DNA of 64,000 bases, taken from assembly GCF_003710935.1 (NCBI RefSeq), contig NZ_RHHS01000008.1, positions 84,443 to 148,442 on the forward strand, in the 5' to 3' direction. The notes beneath the pieces were generated by a model that worked only from the letters and a program-made list of their open reading frames with translations, ran no database searches and was not told the DNA's origin. This DNA comes from Brevibacillus gelatini. Its GTDB lineage: Bacteria; Bacillota; Bacilli; Brevibacillales; Brevibacillaceae. Position numbers and translations under genes: made by a program. Shown here in pieces: positions 8,967 through 17,065 of the stretch (its first letter is position 1; each line of letters opens with the position of its first letter).

Positions 8967-9363
8967 GGAACAGTTGCACTCCTTTTGCTGCGAGAAACCA
9001 CTCTACGGCCTTGCCCAGCAATGCATATAAAACAGCCTCCGGCACGATCGGCTCCGTCTTGGCGAAAAGACCCATATGAATGCGGTACCTGCCTCTCAGC
9101 AGGAAGTAGTACATGATTCCTGTACCAACCGCCAGAAAGTGCGCGTACCTGGCTGTCAGAAAGAACACAGCAACGCCTGCCGCCGCAATCGCGTAGCTCC
9201 ACAGCGGCTTGATCCGCAGCCAGCCCGCGTTTTTGACCCCAAGCACGATAGCTGGCAGCAAGCCCCCAAGGACGACAGCCAAGAGGTAATGGTTCAGATT
9301 GTACGATTTGGTTTCGTAGTCGACATTGGGCTTCAACGTCGGCTGAAACAGCTCGTGGTTCAT
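8956..9363 (-). CDS. Small integral membrane protein of the TPR-AAA+ operon
   Basis: 135 residues starting MNHELFQPTLKPNVDYETKS. Three or four hydrophobic helices follow (HYLLAVVLGGLLPAIVLGV, WSYAIAAAGVAVFFLTARY, FLAVGTGIMYYFLL). No known family recognised. The start at 9363 sits on an ATGA overlap with the end of the ATP-grasp relic, which suggests that the gene was once coupled to that upstream gene. The ribosome site AAAAGAG is weak. Confidence 0.65.
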   Translation of the reverse strand: MNHELFQPTLKPNVDYETKSYNLNHYLLAVVLGGLLPAIVLGVKNAGWLRIKPLWSYAIAAAGVAVFFLTARYAHFLAVGTGIMYYFLLRGRYRIHMGLFAKTEPIVPEAVLYALLGKAVEWFLAAKGVQLFHGN

Positions 9364-9823
9364 GTTTTCACACTCTTTTCCAGGTGAGTAAGAAAGTATA
9401 TAGCGTATCGGTTGCAAACAGCAGATAGCTGCGTTACGAGCCGCCCGATAATCGCCAGTTTGATTTTTTCGTAAAATGGCACGACGACATCAGCCCGATC
9501 GGGCAGCCCGGACACTTGCCCATCGCCCTACTCCAAAATGATCCAGCCGCCGTCTTTTCGCTTCGCCAAATCCAGCGTAAAAAACGGCTTTTCACTCGTT
9601 TCTTCACTCGTTTCGCCACCGCAAGAAACGGCGACAAATCCAGCCTCAGCTCCCCGCAGTCCCCCTCCTTCCAATAGGGCACGAGAAACAAGGGGGCACC
9701 ATCCAGAAGAACACCCGGTACTCTTTGGAGAGCGATGAGGGGGCAGCAAGCTCGATTGGCAAAAGCTCGGCCGTTTGGTTCGTTTTGGTTCGTCTCGCTC
9801 ACGTTCACGTGGATGTTTTTCAC
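9360..9823 (-). pseudogene. Decayed ATP-grasp domain gene (3' part)
   Basis: Two frames must be joined to read an ATP-grasp C-terminal domain: LLDGAPLFLVPYWKEGD and DLSPFLAVAKRV in one frame, then FFTLDLAKRKDGGWIILE in the next. A TAG nonsense codon near 9535 follows, after which the same frame continues GDGQVSGLPDRADVV to a stop at 9360. The frameshift is one missing T in a run of six T (near 9593), just after a tandem 12-base repeat of GAAACGAGTGAA. The N-terminal two thirds of a normal ATP-grasp protein is absent. The lesions could in principle include a sequencing error, but the stop codon and missing N-terminus make loss of function likely. Confidence 0.75.
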
Positions 9824-9904
9824 GCAGGATAGCCGTTATCATTATTGGTTAGTAAAATATTGGGTATCAAGTAGATTTTACACAGATATAGGAGGAAGAT
9901 AAAG

Positions 9905-10123
9905 ATGGGAAAGTTGATTGGGTATATTCTTCTCGTGATTGTGGCAGGGGGGATGCTTGTCATGGTTGCCCCGGAAATTGCCTTGTTTCTAGGGCTGTGT
10001 GTGATTGTAGGGACTTTGTTTTATATTGTAGATCTGTTGAAGAGGGAACAACCGCGTATTATTCAGGCGCGGCTGGAGAGGAGCTTTCGCAAGCGCGAGA
10101 GTGGGCAGGGAAAATTGGAGTAA
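9905..10123 (+). CDS. Small two-helix membrane protein
   Basis: 72 residues: MGKLIGYILLVIVAGGMLVM then a second hydrophobic span (IALFLGLCVIVGTLFYIV) and a basic cytoplasmic tail (RARLERSFRKRE-like). AGGAGGAAG lies 7 bases upstream of the ATG. No family recognised. It ends 4 bases before an IS256-type relic. Confidence 0.65.
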   Translation: MGKLIGYILLVIVAGGMLVMVAPEIALFLGLCVIVGTLFYIVDLLKREQPRIIQARLERSFRKRESGQGKLE

Positions 10124-10127
10124 AGCC

Positions 10128-10455
10128 ATGTTCCTCAAAGATGATGCTCTTTTGAAGATGTTATATCTCGTAACCATGGATATTCTGCGAAAGTGGACTG
10201 GACGAGTCCAGAACTGGGGCCAGATTCTCTTACAGCTTTCCGTTTTCTTTGAAGATCGGGTACAGCCGTACATCCGTTAATAAATGAAAGGCTTCATCCC
10301 CGAAAGGATGATCTTTCTCTCCACCAACGCGTCAAGAGTTCGCTTCGCCTTACGCCCTTGACTCTATTGGTTTCGAAAAAGACGTCCCAATTAGGGGGAT
10401 GAAACCTTTTCATATATTGGTTGATTGAGTTTACACAAAAATCTTGACAGACCCC
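10128..10455 (+). mobile_element. IS256-family relic: transposase C-terminus and right end
   Basis: A 50-codon frame (10128-10280) reads ALLKMLYLVTMDILRKW, then GRVQNWGQILLQL and VFFEDRVQPYIR, the C-terminal signature of mutator/IS256 transposases. It lacks the catalytic part. After 150 non-coding bases comes a terminal-repeat-like end at 10427-10455 (GAGTTTACACAAAAATCTTG then ACAGACCCC) typical of IS256 relatives. No left end is present next to it. An N-terminal relic of the same family lies at 47519. Confidence 0.75.
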
Positions 10456-10529
10456 TATTTTTCCGTACGCAGTGATACGAATTCGTCTATTTGCGTGTGC
10501 TCCCCCATATTTCTACCTAGCACAACAGC

Positions 10530-10976
10530 TCAAAAATCCTCATCCCAGTTCTCTTTAGCTTCACTGAATCTATCAGATAAGAAATCGAAAAAGTTGTCTG
10601 CTCGTTTCCCACTGTATCCTGCCACTCTATCCCATGAAATAATTGGGCATTCACCATCCAATGAATTTCTTGTATCAAGACAATAAAAAAACTCTTCACA
10701 GTTTTCAATGACAATGTATTCAAGTGGTAGTCCAAGATTACGAAGTCTTTGAGTATTCGATACTACAGAAGGAATTGAGGATTTCCCACAACCTAGTATG
10801 TCTACTCCAAATACACCACCCGAACCATAGTTTTTCAGAAACCATTTATAGCTTTGCGGAAACTTAACTTTTAGTTCACCTTCTACTTTTTCGATGACCT
10901 CATCCGCAACTCCACCAGTAAAATCAGTATCGTCAGAGTGTTCTTGAATAAAAGCAATCAATTCATCACGTTTCAA
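10530..10976 (-). CDS. SMI1/KNR4 (SUKH) family immunity protein
   Basis: 148 residues. The SUKH core is visible: a helix with VEGELKVKFPQSYKWFLKNYGSG-type sequence (residues about 31-53), then FGVDILG and VIENCEEFFYCLDTR, ending with a helical FFDFLSDRFSEAKENWDEDF. SUKH proteins bind and neutralise many nuclease toxins. It lies 19 bases behind the DUF4280-LHH toxin gene in the same direction, which makes it the cognate immunity. The start is TTG after AGGAGGG. Confidence 0.85.
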   Translation of the reverse strand: MKRDELIAFIQEHSDDTDFTGGVADEVIEKVEGELKVKFPQSYKWFLKNYGSGGVFGVDILGCGKSSIPSVVSNTQRLRNLGLPLEYIVIENCEEFFYCLDTRNSLDGECPIISWDRVAGYSGKRADNFFDFLSDRFSEAKENWDEDF

Positions 10977-10995
10977 TTTTTATCCCTCCTGTATC

Positions 10996-12312
10996 TTACT
11001 CTTTTCCTTCAAGTTGCCTTGCTCTCCATCTCCAATACTTTGACCTGAAATTGTTATATTGCTTTTCTAGTGCAGGATTATTTCTAAAACTACCGCCGTT
11101 TTCCACTAGTCCATGCAATATTTTACTATATTCATCATGTAAACTAGCAGGTAATTCTACCATTGGACCAGGTTCTAACTGGATGGTATGATGAAGTTCT
11201 ACTTTCGTACCATCTTTCCAATACGGTGGTCTACCTTTTTTCATTAATTCAAGGTTGGTTAATCCAGTTTCTGGGTCAACCTGATTCCAGTCGATATCGC
11301 TCCTCTGATATACACGTCTACTTATATCTCTAGTTTGCCCCTCGACCTTCGTTGTCCCTTTATATTCGACAGGTGTATAAGTATTACCCGTCCCCTTATT
11401 CCCAACTTCAATCTTATCAGAATTCTTTACCAAATTTCTTTTCGCTTTGTCAACTGATTTATGCAGGTTCTTAATTACTCTACTTCTCCCCAACGATACT
11501 GCGTCAAGGATTAACCCACCAACTACAAACACATCCTCCTTGGTAAACTTGCCATCCCCTAGGGTCGCTAAATCTTCTTTCAGCGGGTCCACATACCCTT
11601 CTTTCACAAACTGCTTGACACCCTTCGGCAGTTCCTTCGCCGCTTGACGCATGCCTCCAGGCAACTCACGTGATGCCTTCTTCACCGCGCCCGGCAGTTC
11701 GCTGGCGGCTTTTTTCACCGCAGCTGGCACTTCGCCCAGTGCGGAAATACCTTTGACAAAATCCCCCCACATGCTTCGTTCTTCTGCCGGTTGCTCACCT
11801 TCTGGCATTTGCTCACCTTCTGACGCTTGTCCGGCATTTGCTCCCGGGGCAGGGCATGCATTTGAGCCGTTTGAAATGGATACTCCGCCCAAGTCTTGGC
11901 CATCGTCCTCTATTTTAATTTGTCCGCAGTACATGCACATGTTCGTTGATTTGTTCAGGAGGGCTGGAAATCCTTCCACCAGCTTGTCCGCTTTGCCATC
12001 CAGCCAAGGCATCGTTACCACTGGCATGCATGGCATCGGGGTGAGCACCCCGTTATTGGCTGCTGTCGCCTGGGCAACGGTTGGATTGCTCAGGCTGCTG
12101 CATTTGCCGAAGGGCATGATGTTATCCATCGGTTTGAAGTCCATGATGTTCATCTGCGGCTTGCCCTTGACGAACACACCGTGACTGACCGGCATTTTCA
12201 ACCGGCTTAGTTGGCTTCCCTGGCTGCAGGACAAAATCGCGCCTGCTACGACATAGCTTTTCTTTTCGCCGCCGCTGGGCATTTGTACTTGAATGTCTTC
12301 AATATTTGCCAA
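10996..12312 (-). CDS. Polymorphic toxin: DUF4280 (PAAR-like) N-terminus, LHH nuclease C-terminus
   Basis: 438 residues. Residues 18-145 are a DUF4280 module (YVVAGAILSCSQG, PFGKCSS, TAANNGVLTPMPC, CMYCGQIKIEDDGQ), a PAAR-like unit found on effectors of contractile injection systems and other polymorphic toxins. Residues 180-240 carry amphipathic repeats (AAVKKAASELPGAVKKA). The last 90 residues hold GRPPYWKDGTKVELHHTIQL, the LHH-type HNH/endonuclease VII nuclease with its Leu-His-His core, so DNA is the likely target. The start is TTG with GAGGAGG at 7 bases. The paired immunity gene is the SUKH protein downstream. No secretion genes are in the window. Confidence 0.85.
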   Translation of the reverse strand: MANIEDIQVQMPSGGEKKSYVVAGAILSCSQGSQLSRLKMPVSHGVFVKGKPQMNIMDFKPMDNIMPFGKCSSLSNPTVAQATAANNGVLTPMPCMPVVTMPWLDGKADKLVEGFPALLNKSTNMCMYCGQIKIEDDGQDLGGVSISNGSNACPAPGANAGQASEGEQMPEGEQPAEERSMWGDFVKGISALGEVPAAVKKAASELPGAVKKASRELPGGMRQAAKELPKGVKQFVKEGYVDPLKEDLATLGDGKFTKEDVFVVGGLILDAVSLGRSRVIKNLHKSVDKAKRNLVKNSDKIEVGNKGTGNTYTPVEYKGTTKVEGQTRDISRRVYQRSDIDWNQVDPETGLTNLELMKKGRPPYWKDGTKVELHHTIQLEPGPMVELPASLHDEYSKILHGLVENGGSFRNNPALEKQYNNFRSKYWRWRARQLEGKE

Positions 12313-12339
12313 TGATTTTCCTCCTCTCCGCCATCGGTC

Positions 12340-12447
12340 CTATATAGAATTGGAGGATTCTTGCTGTTTCGGTTTGACGCTTTGCTGTTCCACCATCCAA
12401 TGTGTATCTGAAAAGGAATATAAACCCATAACTGTGTTATCGGACAT
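12340..12447 (-). CDS. Small ORF or gene fragment upstream of the LHH toxin
   Basis: A 35-codon frame (MSDNTVMGLYSFSDTHWMVE and more) ends 28 bases before the toxin start. The same frame stays open back to about 12490 (DFLSIVKEWK) without a start codon, so it looks like the tail of a lost upstream gene rather than a complete gene. There is no Shine-Dalgarno before the ATG. Confidence 0.3.
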   Translation of the reverse strand: MSDNTVMGLYSFSDTHWMVEQQSVKPKQQESSNSI

Positions 12448-12608
12448 TTTCCATTCTTTAACAATAGACAAAAAGTCACGAACTCGTCATGTATGTATAG
12501 GATTTTAGGACTATAAATCTTTCAATAGCCCCAAAAGCAAAGCAAGCCAAAAATAAACCACCAGCACTCTGTCTGGTGGCTGTTGCCTATAGATGGCCTC
12601 TTCCCCTC

Positions 12609-12950
12609 TCACCGCTTCTGTACCCGCAAAACGGGCACCTTTTTCTGCTCATACGTCCCTTCCAATATCCCCTCGTTGATGACATTCAGCTTCAGCAAGC
12701 TGGCGATTTTCCCGGCGTCGGCTCGCGACATGAGGCGCCAGAGGGCCGGGTCGGGCAAGGAGTTGTAGAGGCGGTCGTCGCTGTATTCCCGGCGTTCCTG
12801 GTAGCTGATCGACAGCTTGAAGTCGCCTTCCTCGGCGCTTCCGGCTTCCCCGTAGGTGTCGATCAGCTTGCTTCGCAGTGCGCCAAGCTCATCCTCGACC
12901 TGCTTCTGGATTTCTTTCAGTTCATAAAAGCGGGCGATTAGCTGTTCCAT
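12609..12950 (-). CDS. Hypothetical protein with N-terminal coiled coil
   Basis: 113 residues beginning MEQLIARFYELKEIQKQVED. Residues 1-40 are heptad-like, followed by a beta-rich section (DFKLSISYQERREYSDDRLY) and PDPALWRLMSRADAGKIASL. A basic tail ends VPVLRVQKR. ATG at 12950 follows AAGGAGG; the longer frame to 13034 has no site. I do not recognise the family. It is monocistronic in the accessory patch. Confidence 0.6.
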   Translation of the reverse strand: MEQLIARFYELKEIQKQVEDELGALRSKLIDTYGEAGSAEEGDFKLSISYQERREYSDDRLYNSLPDPALWRLMSRADAGKIASLLKLNVINEGILEGTYEQKKVPVLRVQKR

Positions 12951-13038
12951 CTGCTCGTCCTCCTTGATTGGGGCTGCTCCAAAAGTAAGATATGAGCGAG
13001 CAGCGGACAGTAGAACAAGACTGGCCTGCATCAAAAAT

Positions 13039-13080
13039 GAGGCTGTCTCAAAAGTCGAACTTTCGACTCTGAGCAGCCCC
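13039..13080 (-). terminator. Long hairpin, probable terminator
   Basis: A 42-base near-palindrome whose core AGTCGAA/TTCGACT and outer arms GGCTG/CAGCC pair, followed by ATTTTT on the minus strand. It is the first of two hairpins in 12951-13288, a stretch with no gene. Confidence 0.55.
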
Positions 13081-13140
13081 TTTTGCCCTTTAGCAACGTT
13101 TGTATTTCAACGTTTCCGCTTTTTTACGTTAGCGTGGCTG

Positions 13141-13168
13141 TCTCAAAAGTGTTTTTTCCACTTCGAGA
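13141..13168 (-). repeat. Second hairpin sharing GGCTGTCTCAAAAGT
   Basis: The 15-base word GGCTGTCTCAAAAGT starts at both 13041 and 13137; here TCTC..AGTG pairs with CACT..GAGA. It may be a backup terminator for the gene ending at 13289. Confidence 0.4.
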
Positions 13169-13288
13169 TCCCCGCTTTGTCTGTCAGAAACGTTGATATA
13201 ACCATGCTTCTGATTATGAAACGCTAGTGGAACTGTCCTTTCCGGGCATCTCCATGCCTTTTTGATCTTGCAGCAGAAACAAACAGGC

Positions 13289-14182
13289 TTACTTGTCGAC
13301 CATGGTGTTGATCGCTTCGCCCGAGTGTTTCACCAGGAAGGTAGAATACTCGATTTCCCAGGGATTCCACTTGCCTTCGCCCTGGTAGCCCCAAACGGAG
13401 TTGATACGGGAAACGGTGTCTGCGTTGTTCATGCCCACGATTCGTTGTTCGCCTGCGAGTTCATAGGTTCCGTTTCCATCCATGTCGATTGGCATCAGTG
13501 AGCCGAAAGGGTACGAATATACGGTAACGTCTTCGCCATCTGCCTGCAGTTTCCCGTCCTTGTCGTACAGCTTGGCCGCCACGTATACGTCCTGGTTGGC
13601 ACTTACGTCAATGCTCAACGGCTTGCCCAGCTGGCTGCTTTTGCCCTCTACCTTGAAGCCATCCACGAATTTGCCTTCATAACGGATGCCCTCGTTTTCC
13701 TTTTCGCCAAAAATGACGGTTGGCTTGTTGTGGGCAAAAGTAGCGACGACGTGATTGTAGATACCGCCACTGCCGCCAGTCGCTGCTTTCACGAACACAT
13801 CGGCTACGTGATCTCCGGTGAAGTCTGCGAGAGTCAGTTCGCCTTCGTAGCCGCTCAGCTCTGTGATGTTGGTTGCGCTGTAAGCTTTCGATTTGCCGTC
13901 CTGCACCACGATGTTCATGTTGGAGGCAAAGATGTCGTCAGCCTTTTCTTTTTGACCTACCAGAAAAACCTGATCCTCTACCTGATCGCCGTTTACATCG
14001 GCGGACTTCACGTCAATTACATACGTGTTTTCACTGAGCTTCAAGTCGGCTGCTGCGGTGAAAAGCTTGCCTTTTTCCGCATCAGCATGAGCTGCCTTCG
14101 TACCAGCAAAATTCAATCCTGCTACCCCTACTACGCCAGCCATTACGAGAAAAGCAACTGGCTTCATCCATTTTTTATTCAT
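13289..14182 (-). CDS. Secreted protein with FG-GAP/VCBS-like repeats
   Basis: 297 residues. A Sec signal peptide (MNKKWMKPVAFLVMAGVVGV) has a likely cleavage after AHA near residue 33. The mature part has three Asp/Asn-rich loops, DVNGDQVEDQVFL, DFTGDHVADVFV and DMDGNGTYELAGEQ, like the calcium loops of integrin-type FG-GAP blades. No catalytic motif is seen. Function unknown; probably a cell-surface or secreted beta-propeller fragment. ATG follows GGGAGG. Monocistronic. Confidence 0.75.
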   Translation of the reverse strand: MNKKWMKPVAFLVMAGVVGVAGLNFAGTKAAHADAEKGKLFTAAADLKLSENTYVIDVKSADVNGDQVEDQVFLVGQKEKADDIFASNMNIVVQDGKSKAYSATNITELSGYEGELTLADFTGDHVADVFVKAATGGSGGIYNHVVATFAHNKPTVIFGEKENEGIRYEGKFVDGFKVEGKSSQLGKPLSIDVSANQDVYVAAKLYDKDGKLQADGEDVTVYSYPFGSLMPIDMDGNGTYELAGEQRIVGMNNADTVSRINSVWGYQGEGKWNPWEIEYSTFLVKHSGEAINTMVDK

Positions 14183-14376
14183 TGTGTGTTCCTCCCTGGT
14201 TGTTCTTGTCTACATGAACAACTATAGGGCGGGAGCGCTTTGAATTTGTTACAAACGGTTTACGAAATAAAAACAAAGTGGTAAAAGCTTCATCCCCGGC
14301 ATTCTTTCGTTGGTACTGGCAAGAAGAGAAAACGGGACATCGGCAAGCGGCGTTTTTTCCTGTTTCATACCCAAAA

Positions 14377-14406
14377 AACCGACCAGATTCTTCATCTGAT
14401 CGGTTT
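14377..14406 (-). terminator. Terminator after yuzD
   Basis: AACCGATCAGAT pairs with ATCTGGTCGGTT and is followed by T6 on the minus strand. Confidence 0.85.
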
Positions 14407-14435
14407 ATCAATCGGTTCGAGCCTTTTAGGGCCGC

Positions 14436-14771
14436 CTATTCACTGTCTGCCTGGGCAGCCAGCGGAGTGAGGCCCATGCTTTCCAGCTTTTCGTAAATGT
14501 CTTTGAGCTTGGGATTTCCCTCGCCGACAATTTCCCCGGAAATTACGACAAGCGGATACCACAAATCTTCCTCAATGATGCGTGTCGCCCAGCTTTTGTC
14601 ATCCTCTGTCTGCGGGTGTTGAAAGTCGCTGTACACGATACGGATGCTGTCGCTACCGTATTTGCGGGAAAGAGCAGCCTGCAGCCATTCTGCCGTTTCC
14701 TTGGCCGATGGCAAATTGACGCAGCTGGCGCAGAGCTGTTCGGTTCCAAACACCTTGATTTCCACACTCAT
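14436..14771 (-). CDS. yuzD: YuzD-family thioredoxin-like protein (DUF1462)
   Basis: 111 residues with CASC at residues 14-17 (FGTEQLCASCVNLPS), followed by a thioredoxin-like order including YPLVVISGEIVGEGNP. The family is annotated as disulfide oxidoreductase-like from structure only. It is near yutI, as in B. subtilis. Start ATG follows AGGAGG at 7 bases. Confidence 0.85.
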   Translation of the reverse strand: MSVEIKVFGTEQLCASCVNLPSAKETAEWLQAALSRKYGSDSIRIVYSDFQHPQTEDDKSWATRIIEEDLWYPLVVISGEIVGEGNPKLKDIYEKLESMGLTPLAAQADSE

Positions 14772-14820
14772 CTCATCCGCCTCCTATCAGGTCCGTCGCT
14801 GTGCGAGATGTGTTGCGGGA

Positions 14821-15954
14821 TTAGGACAGCGCCTGGTCGAGATCCTCGATCAAGTCTTGCACGTCTTCGATCCCTACAGAAATGCGCACCAAGCCGTCCG
14901 TGATGCCCAATTCGGCGCGGCGCTCTGCCGGGATGGAGGCGTGTGTCATGCGGGCAGGCACGCTGATGAGACTTTCGACAGCGCCCAGCGATTCAGCCAG
15001 TGTGTAATACTTCACTTTTGCCAAAACTTCATCGGCGCGTTCCGCACTGCCGACATCAAAGGAGATCATGCCGCCGAAGCCGCGCGCTTGCTTTTGAATC
15101 AGCTCGTGCCCAGGGTGGTCGGGCAAGCCCGGATAGATAACCCGTTTGATGTCGCTGCGCTCGGACAGCCATTTTGCCAATGTGCGTGCATTTTGCTCAT
15201 GCTCTTCCATACGGATGCCGAGCGTTTTCATGCCGCGCAGAAGCAGCCAGGAATCCTGCGGGCCAAGGATGCCGCCGATTGCGTTTTGCACGAAATGCAG
15301 GTCTTCCCCGATCTTCGCATCTTTTGCAACGACCAGACCTGCGACGACGTCACTGTGGCCGCCCAAATACTTCGTTGCGCTGTGGAACACGATGTCTGCG
15401 CCCAGATCGAGCGGATTTTGCCAGTATGGCGTCATGAACGTGTTGTCGACGATGAGCAGCACGCCTTTTGCTTTGGCGATGTCTGCCAGCGCGCGAATGT
15501 CGCTTACTTTCAGCAGCGGGTTGGTCGGCGTCTCCATGAGGATCGCTTTTGTTTCCGGACGAATGGCCGCCTCGACCGCTTCCAGATTGCTGGTGTCGAC
15601 GTAGCTTGCTTCCAGACCCATGCGGGAAAAGACGCGGGTCACTACGCGATATGTACCGCCGTACACATCGTCACCGACTACGAGATGATCTCCCTTGTTG
15701 AACAGGGAAAGAATCGTGGACAATGCCGCCATGCCGGAGCCAAAGGCAAATCCGCGAGCGCCGCCTTCGATTTCGGCAATGTACGTCTCCAGCGCGTGGC
15801 GCGTCGGGTTGCCTGTACGGGAATATTCAAAGCCTTTGTGAACGCCGATTGCTTCCTGCTTGTACGTGCTCACCTGGTAAATCGGAACGGAAACCGCTCC
15901 TGTATGTGGATCTCCATCAATTCCGCCGTGGATCAGCCGGGTTTTGATGCGCAT
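14821..15954 (-). CDS. mccB: Cystathionine gamma-lyase/homocysteine gamma-lyase MccB
   Basis: 377 residues of the Cys/Met-metabolism PLP family. It splits cystathionine to cysteine, the second step from homocysteine to cysteine. The PLP lysine is in HSATKYLGGHSDV (about residue 196); YSRTGNPTRHALE and GSGMAALST are conserved cofactor contacts. The start ATG sits one base behind the mccA stop, with the GGGAGG site inside the end of mccA, so the two are coupled. The length matches B. subtilis YrhB/MccB. Confidence 0.88.
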   Translation of the reverse strand: MRIKTRLIHGGIDGDPHTGAVSVPIYQVSTYKQEAIGVHKGFEYSRTGNPTRHALETYIAEIEGGARGFAFGSGMAALSTILSLFNKGDHLVVGDDVYGGTYRVVTRVFSRMGLEASYVDTSNLEAVEAAIRPETKAILMETPTNPLLKVSDIRALADIAKAKGVLLIVDNTFMTPYWQNPLDLGADIVFHSATKYLGGHSDVVAGLVVAKDAKIGEDLHFVQNAIGGILGPQDSWLLLRGMKTLGIRMEEHEQNARTLAKWLSERSDIKRVIYPGLPDHPGHELIQKQARGFGGMISFDVGSAERADEVLAKVKYYTLAESLGAVESLISVPARMTHASIPAERRAELGITDGLVRISVGIEDVQDLIEDLDQALS

Positions 15955-15955
15955 C

Positions 15956-16879
15956 TTAAATTCCTCCCTGGTAAATTTTTTTGCTCAGATAGCGTTCGCT
16001 GCCATCGGCGAACAAGGTGACGATGTTCGTGCCCGGAGCTGCTTCCTTCGCTTCGCGCAGAGCCGCTGCCATCGCTGCACCGGCAGAGCTGCCGACGAGC
16101 AAGCCTTCTTTGGCGGCGAGCTGCTTGACCATCTCGAATGCTTCCACATCGAGGATGGTGTGAATTGCGTTGAAGTAGCTGGTGTCCATGAACGGCGGCA
16201 AAAACTCCATGCCGATTCCTTCCGTTTTGTGCGGGCCAGGCTCTCCCCCGTTCAGGATCGAACCCTCCGGCTCCACAATCACGGTCTTGATGTTCGGATT
16301 TTGCTCCTTCAAATAGCGGGCTACGCCCATGAACGTACCGCCGGACCCGGCACCTGCGACAAACACATCCACCTTGCCGTCCATTTGGCTCCAGATTTCC
16401 GGGCCTGTCGTCTTGTAGTGCGCATCAGGGTTCGCCGGATTCGCGAACTGCTGCGGCACGAATGCACCCGGAATCGACGCTGCCAACTCCTGTGCCTTGG
16501 CAATCGCTCCTTTGATGCCCAGCTCGGTCGGGGTGTTTACAACCTCTGCCCCAAGCGCGCGCATCAGTTCCTGCTTTTCCTCGGAAAACTTGGCCGGGAC
16601 GCAAAAAATGACTTTATAGCCGGTTCCTACAGCGGCGAGCGCCACCCCGATTCCTGTATTCCCTGCTGTCGGTTCGATAATGGTGCCGCCTGGCTTCAGT
16701 TGGCCATTTTCTTCAGCGGCGCGAATCAATTCCATTCCCAGTCTGTCCTTCACACTGCCGCCCGGATTGAAATATTCCAGCTTGGCAAACAAGCGTACTC
16801 CCTCGGGAAGCTCAAACTGCGTAATTTCGACGATTGGCGTATTGCCAATCAGTTCCTTCACATTGCGAAATACGTTCAC
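15956..16879 (-). CDS. mccA: Cystathionine beta-synthase-type cysteine synthase MccA
   Basis: 307 residues, fold-II PLP enzyme using O-acetylserine or serine with homocysteine to give cystathionine. The PLP lysine lies in PGGSVKDRLGM (about residue 44); PTAGNTGIGVAL is the substrate loop; GAGSGGTFMG binds the PLP phosphate. The following mccB supports the MccA assignment over CysK. The start is GTG after AAGGGG at 10 bases. An extended -10 promoter is seen 39 bases upstream. Confidence 0.85.
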   Translation of the reverse strand: MNVFRNVKELIGNTPIVEITQFELPEGVRLFAKLEYFNPGGSVKDRLGMELIRAAEENGQLKPGGTIIEPTAGNTGIGVALAAVGTGYKVIFCVPAKFSEEKQELMRALGAEVVNTPTELGIKGAIAKAQELAASIPGAFVPQQFANPANPDAHYKTTGPEIWSQMDGKVDVFVAGAGSGGTFMGVARYLKEQNPNIKTVIVEPEGSILNGGEPGPHKTEGIGMEFLPPFMDTSYFNAIHTILDVEAFEMVKQLAAKEGLLVGSSAGAAMAAALREAKEAAPGTNIVTLFADGSERYLSKKIYQGGI

Positions 16880-16917
16880 GAAAATCTGACCCCTTATGTT
16901 GAAGTACTTGCTTTTTC

Positions 16918-16928
16918 ATTATAACATG
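16918..16928 (-). promoter_or_regulatory. Extended -10 promoter for mccAB
   Basis: On the minus strand TGTTATAAT (TGn plus a perfect -10) lies 39 bases before the mccA start. No good -35 is seen, which is usual for extended -10 promoters. No S-box or T-box leader is visible. Confidence 0.5.
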
Positions 16929-17006
16929 CTGCTGTTGCAAAAAGTCCATGCAGGTTCGCATTGATTGTACTTCTGGCGTGAAAGTGTCAACAGGTCACGT
17001 AAGCGA

Positions 17007-17035
17007 TGGATTTATCGCCAGCGTACGATTATAAT
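17007..17035 (+). promoter_or_regulatory. Promoter for yutI
   Basis: TGGATT (17007-17012) and TATAAT (17030-17035) are spaced by 17 bases, 30 bases before the start codon. Confidence 0.5.
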
Positions 17036-17065
17036 AAAAGGGAGTTGGAAAGGAGTGAATGTAGC

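Noticed and set aside
13039..13168. GGCTGTCTCAAAAGT repeats as ends of an insertion sequence
   Set aside because: The two copies are in the same orientation, 96 bases apart, with no transposase between them; each forms a hairpin, so terminators explain them better. A related GGGGCTGTCTCAAAC near the right edge is also in a hairpin.
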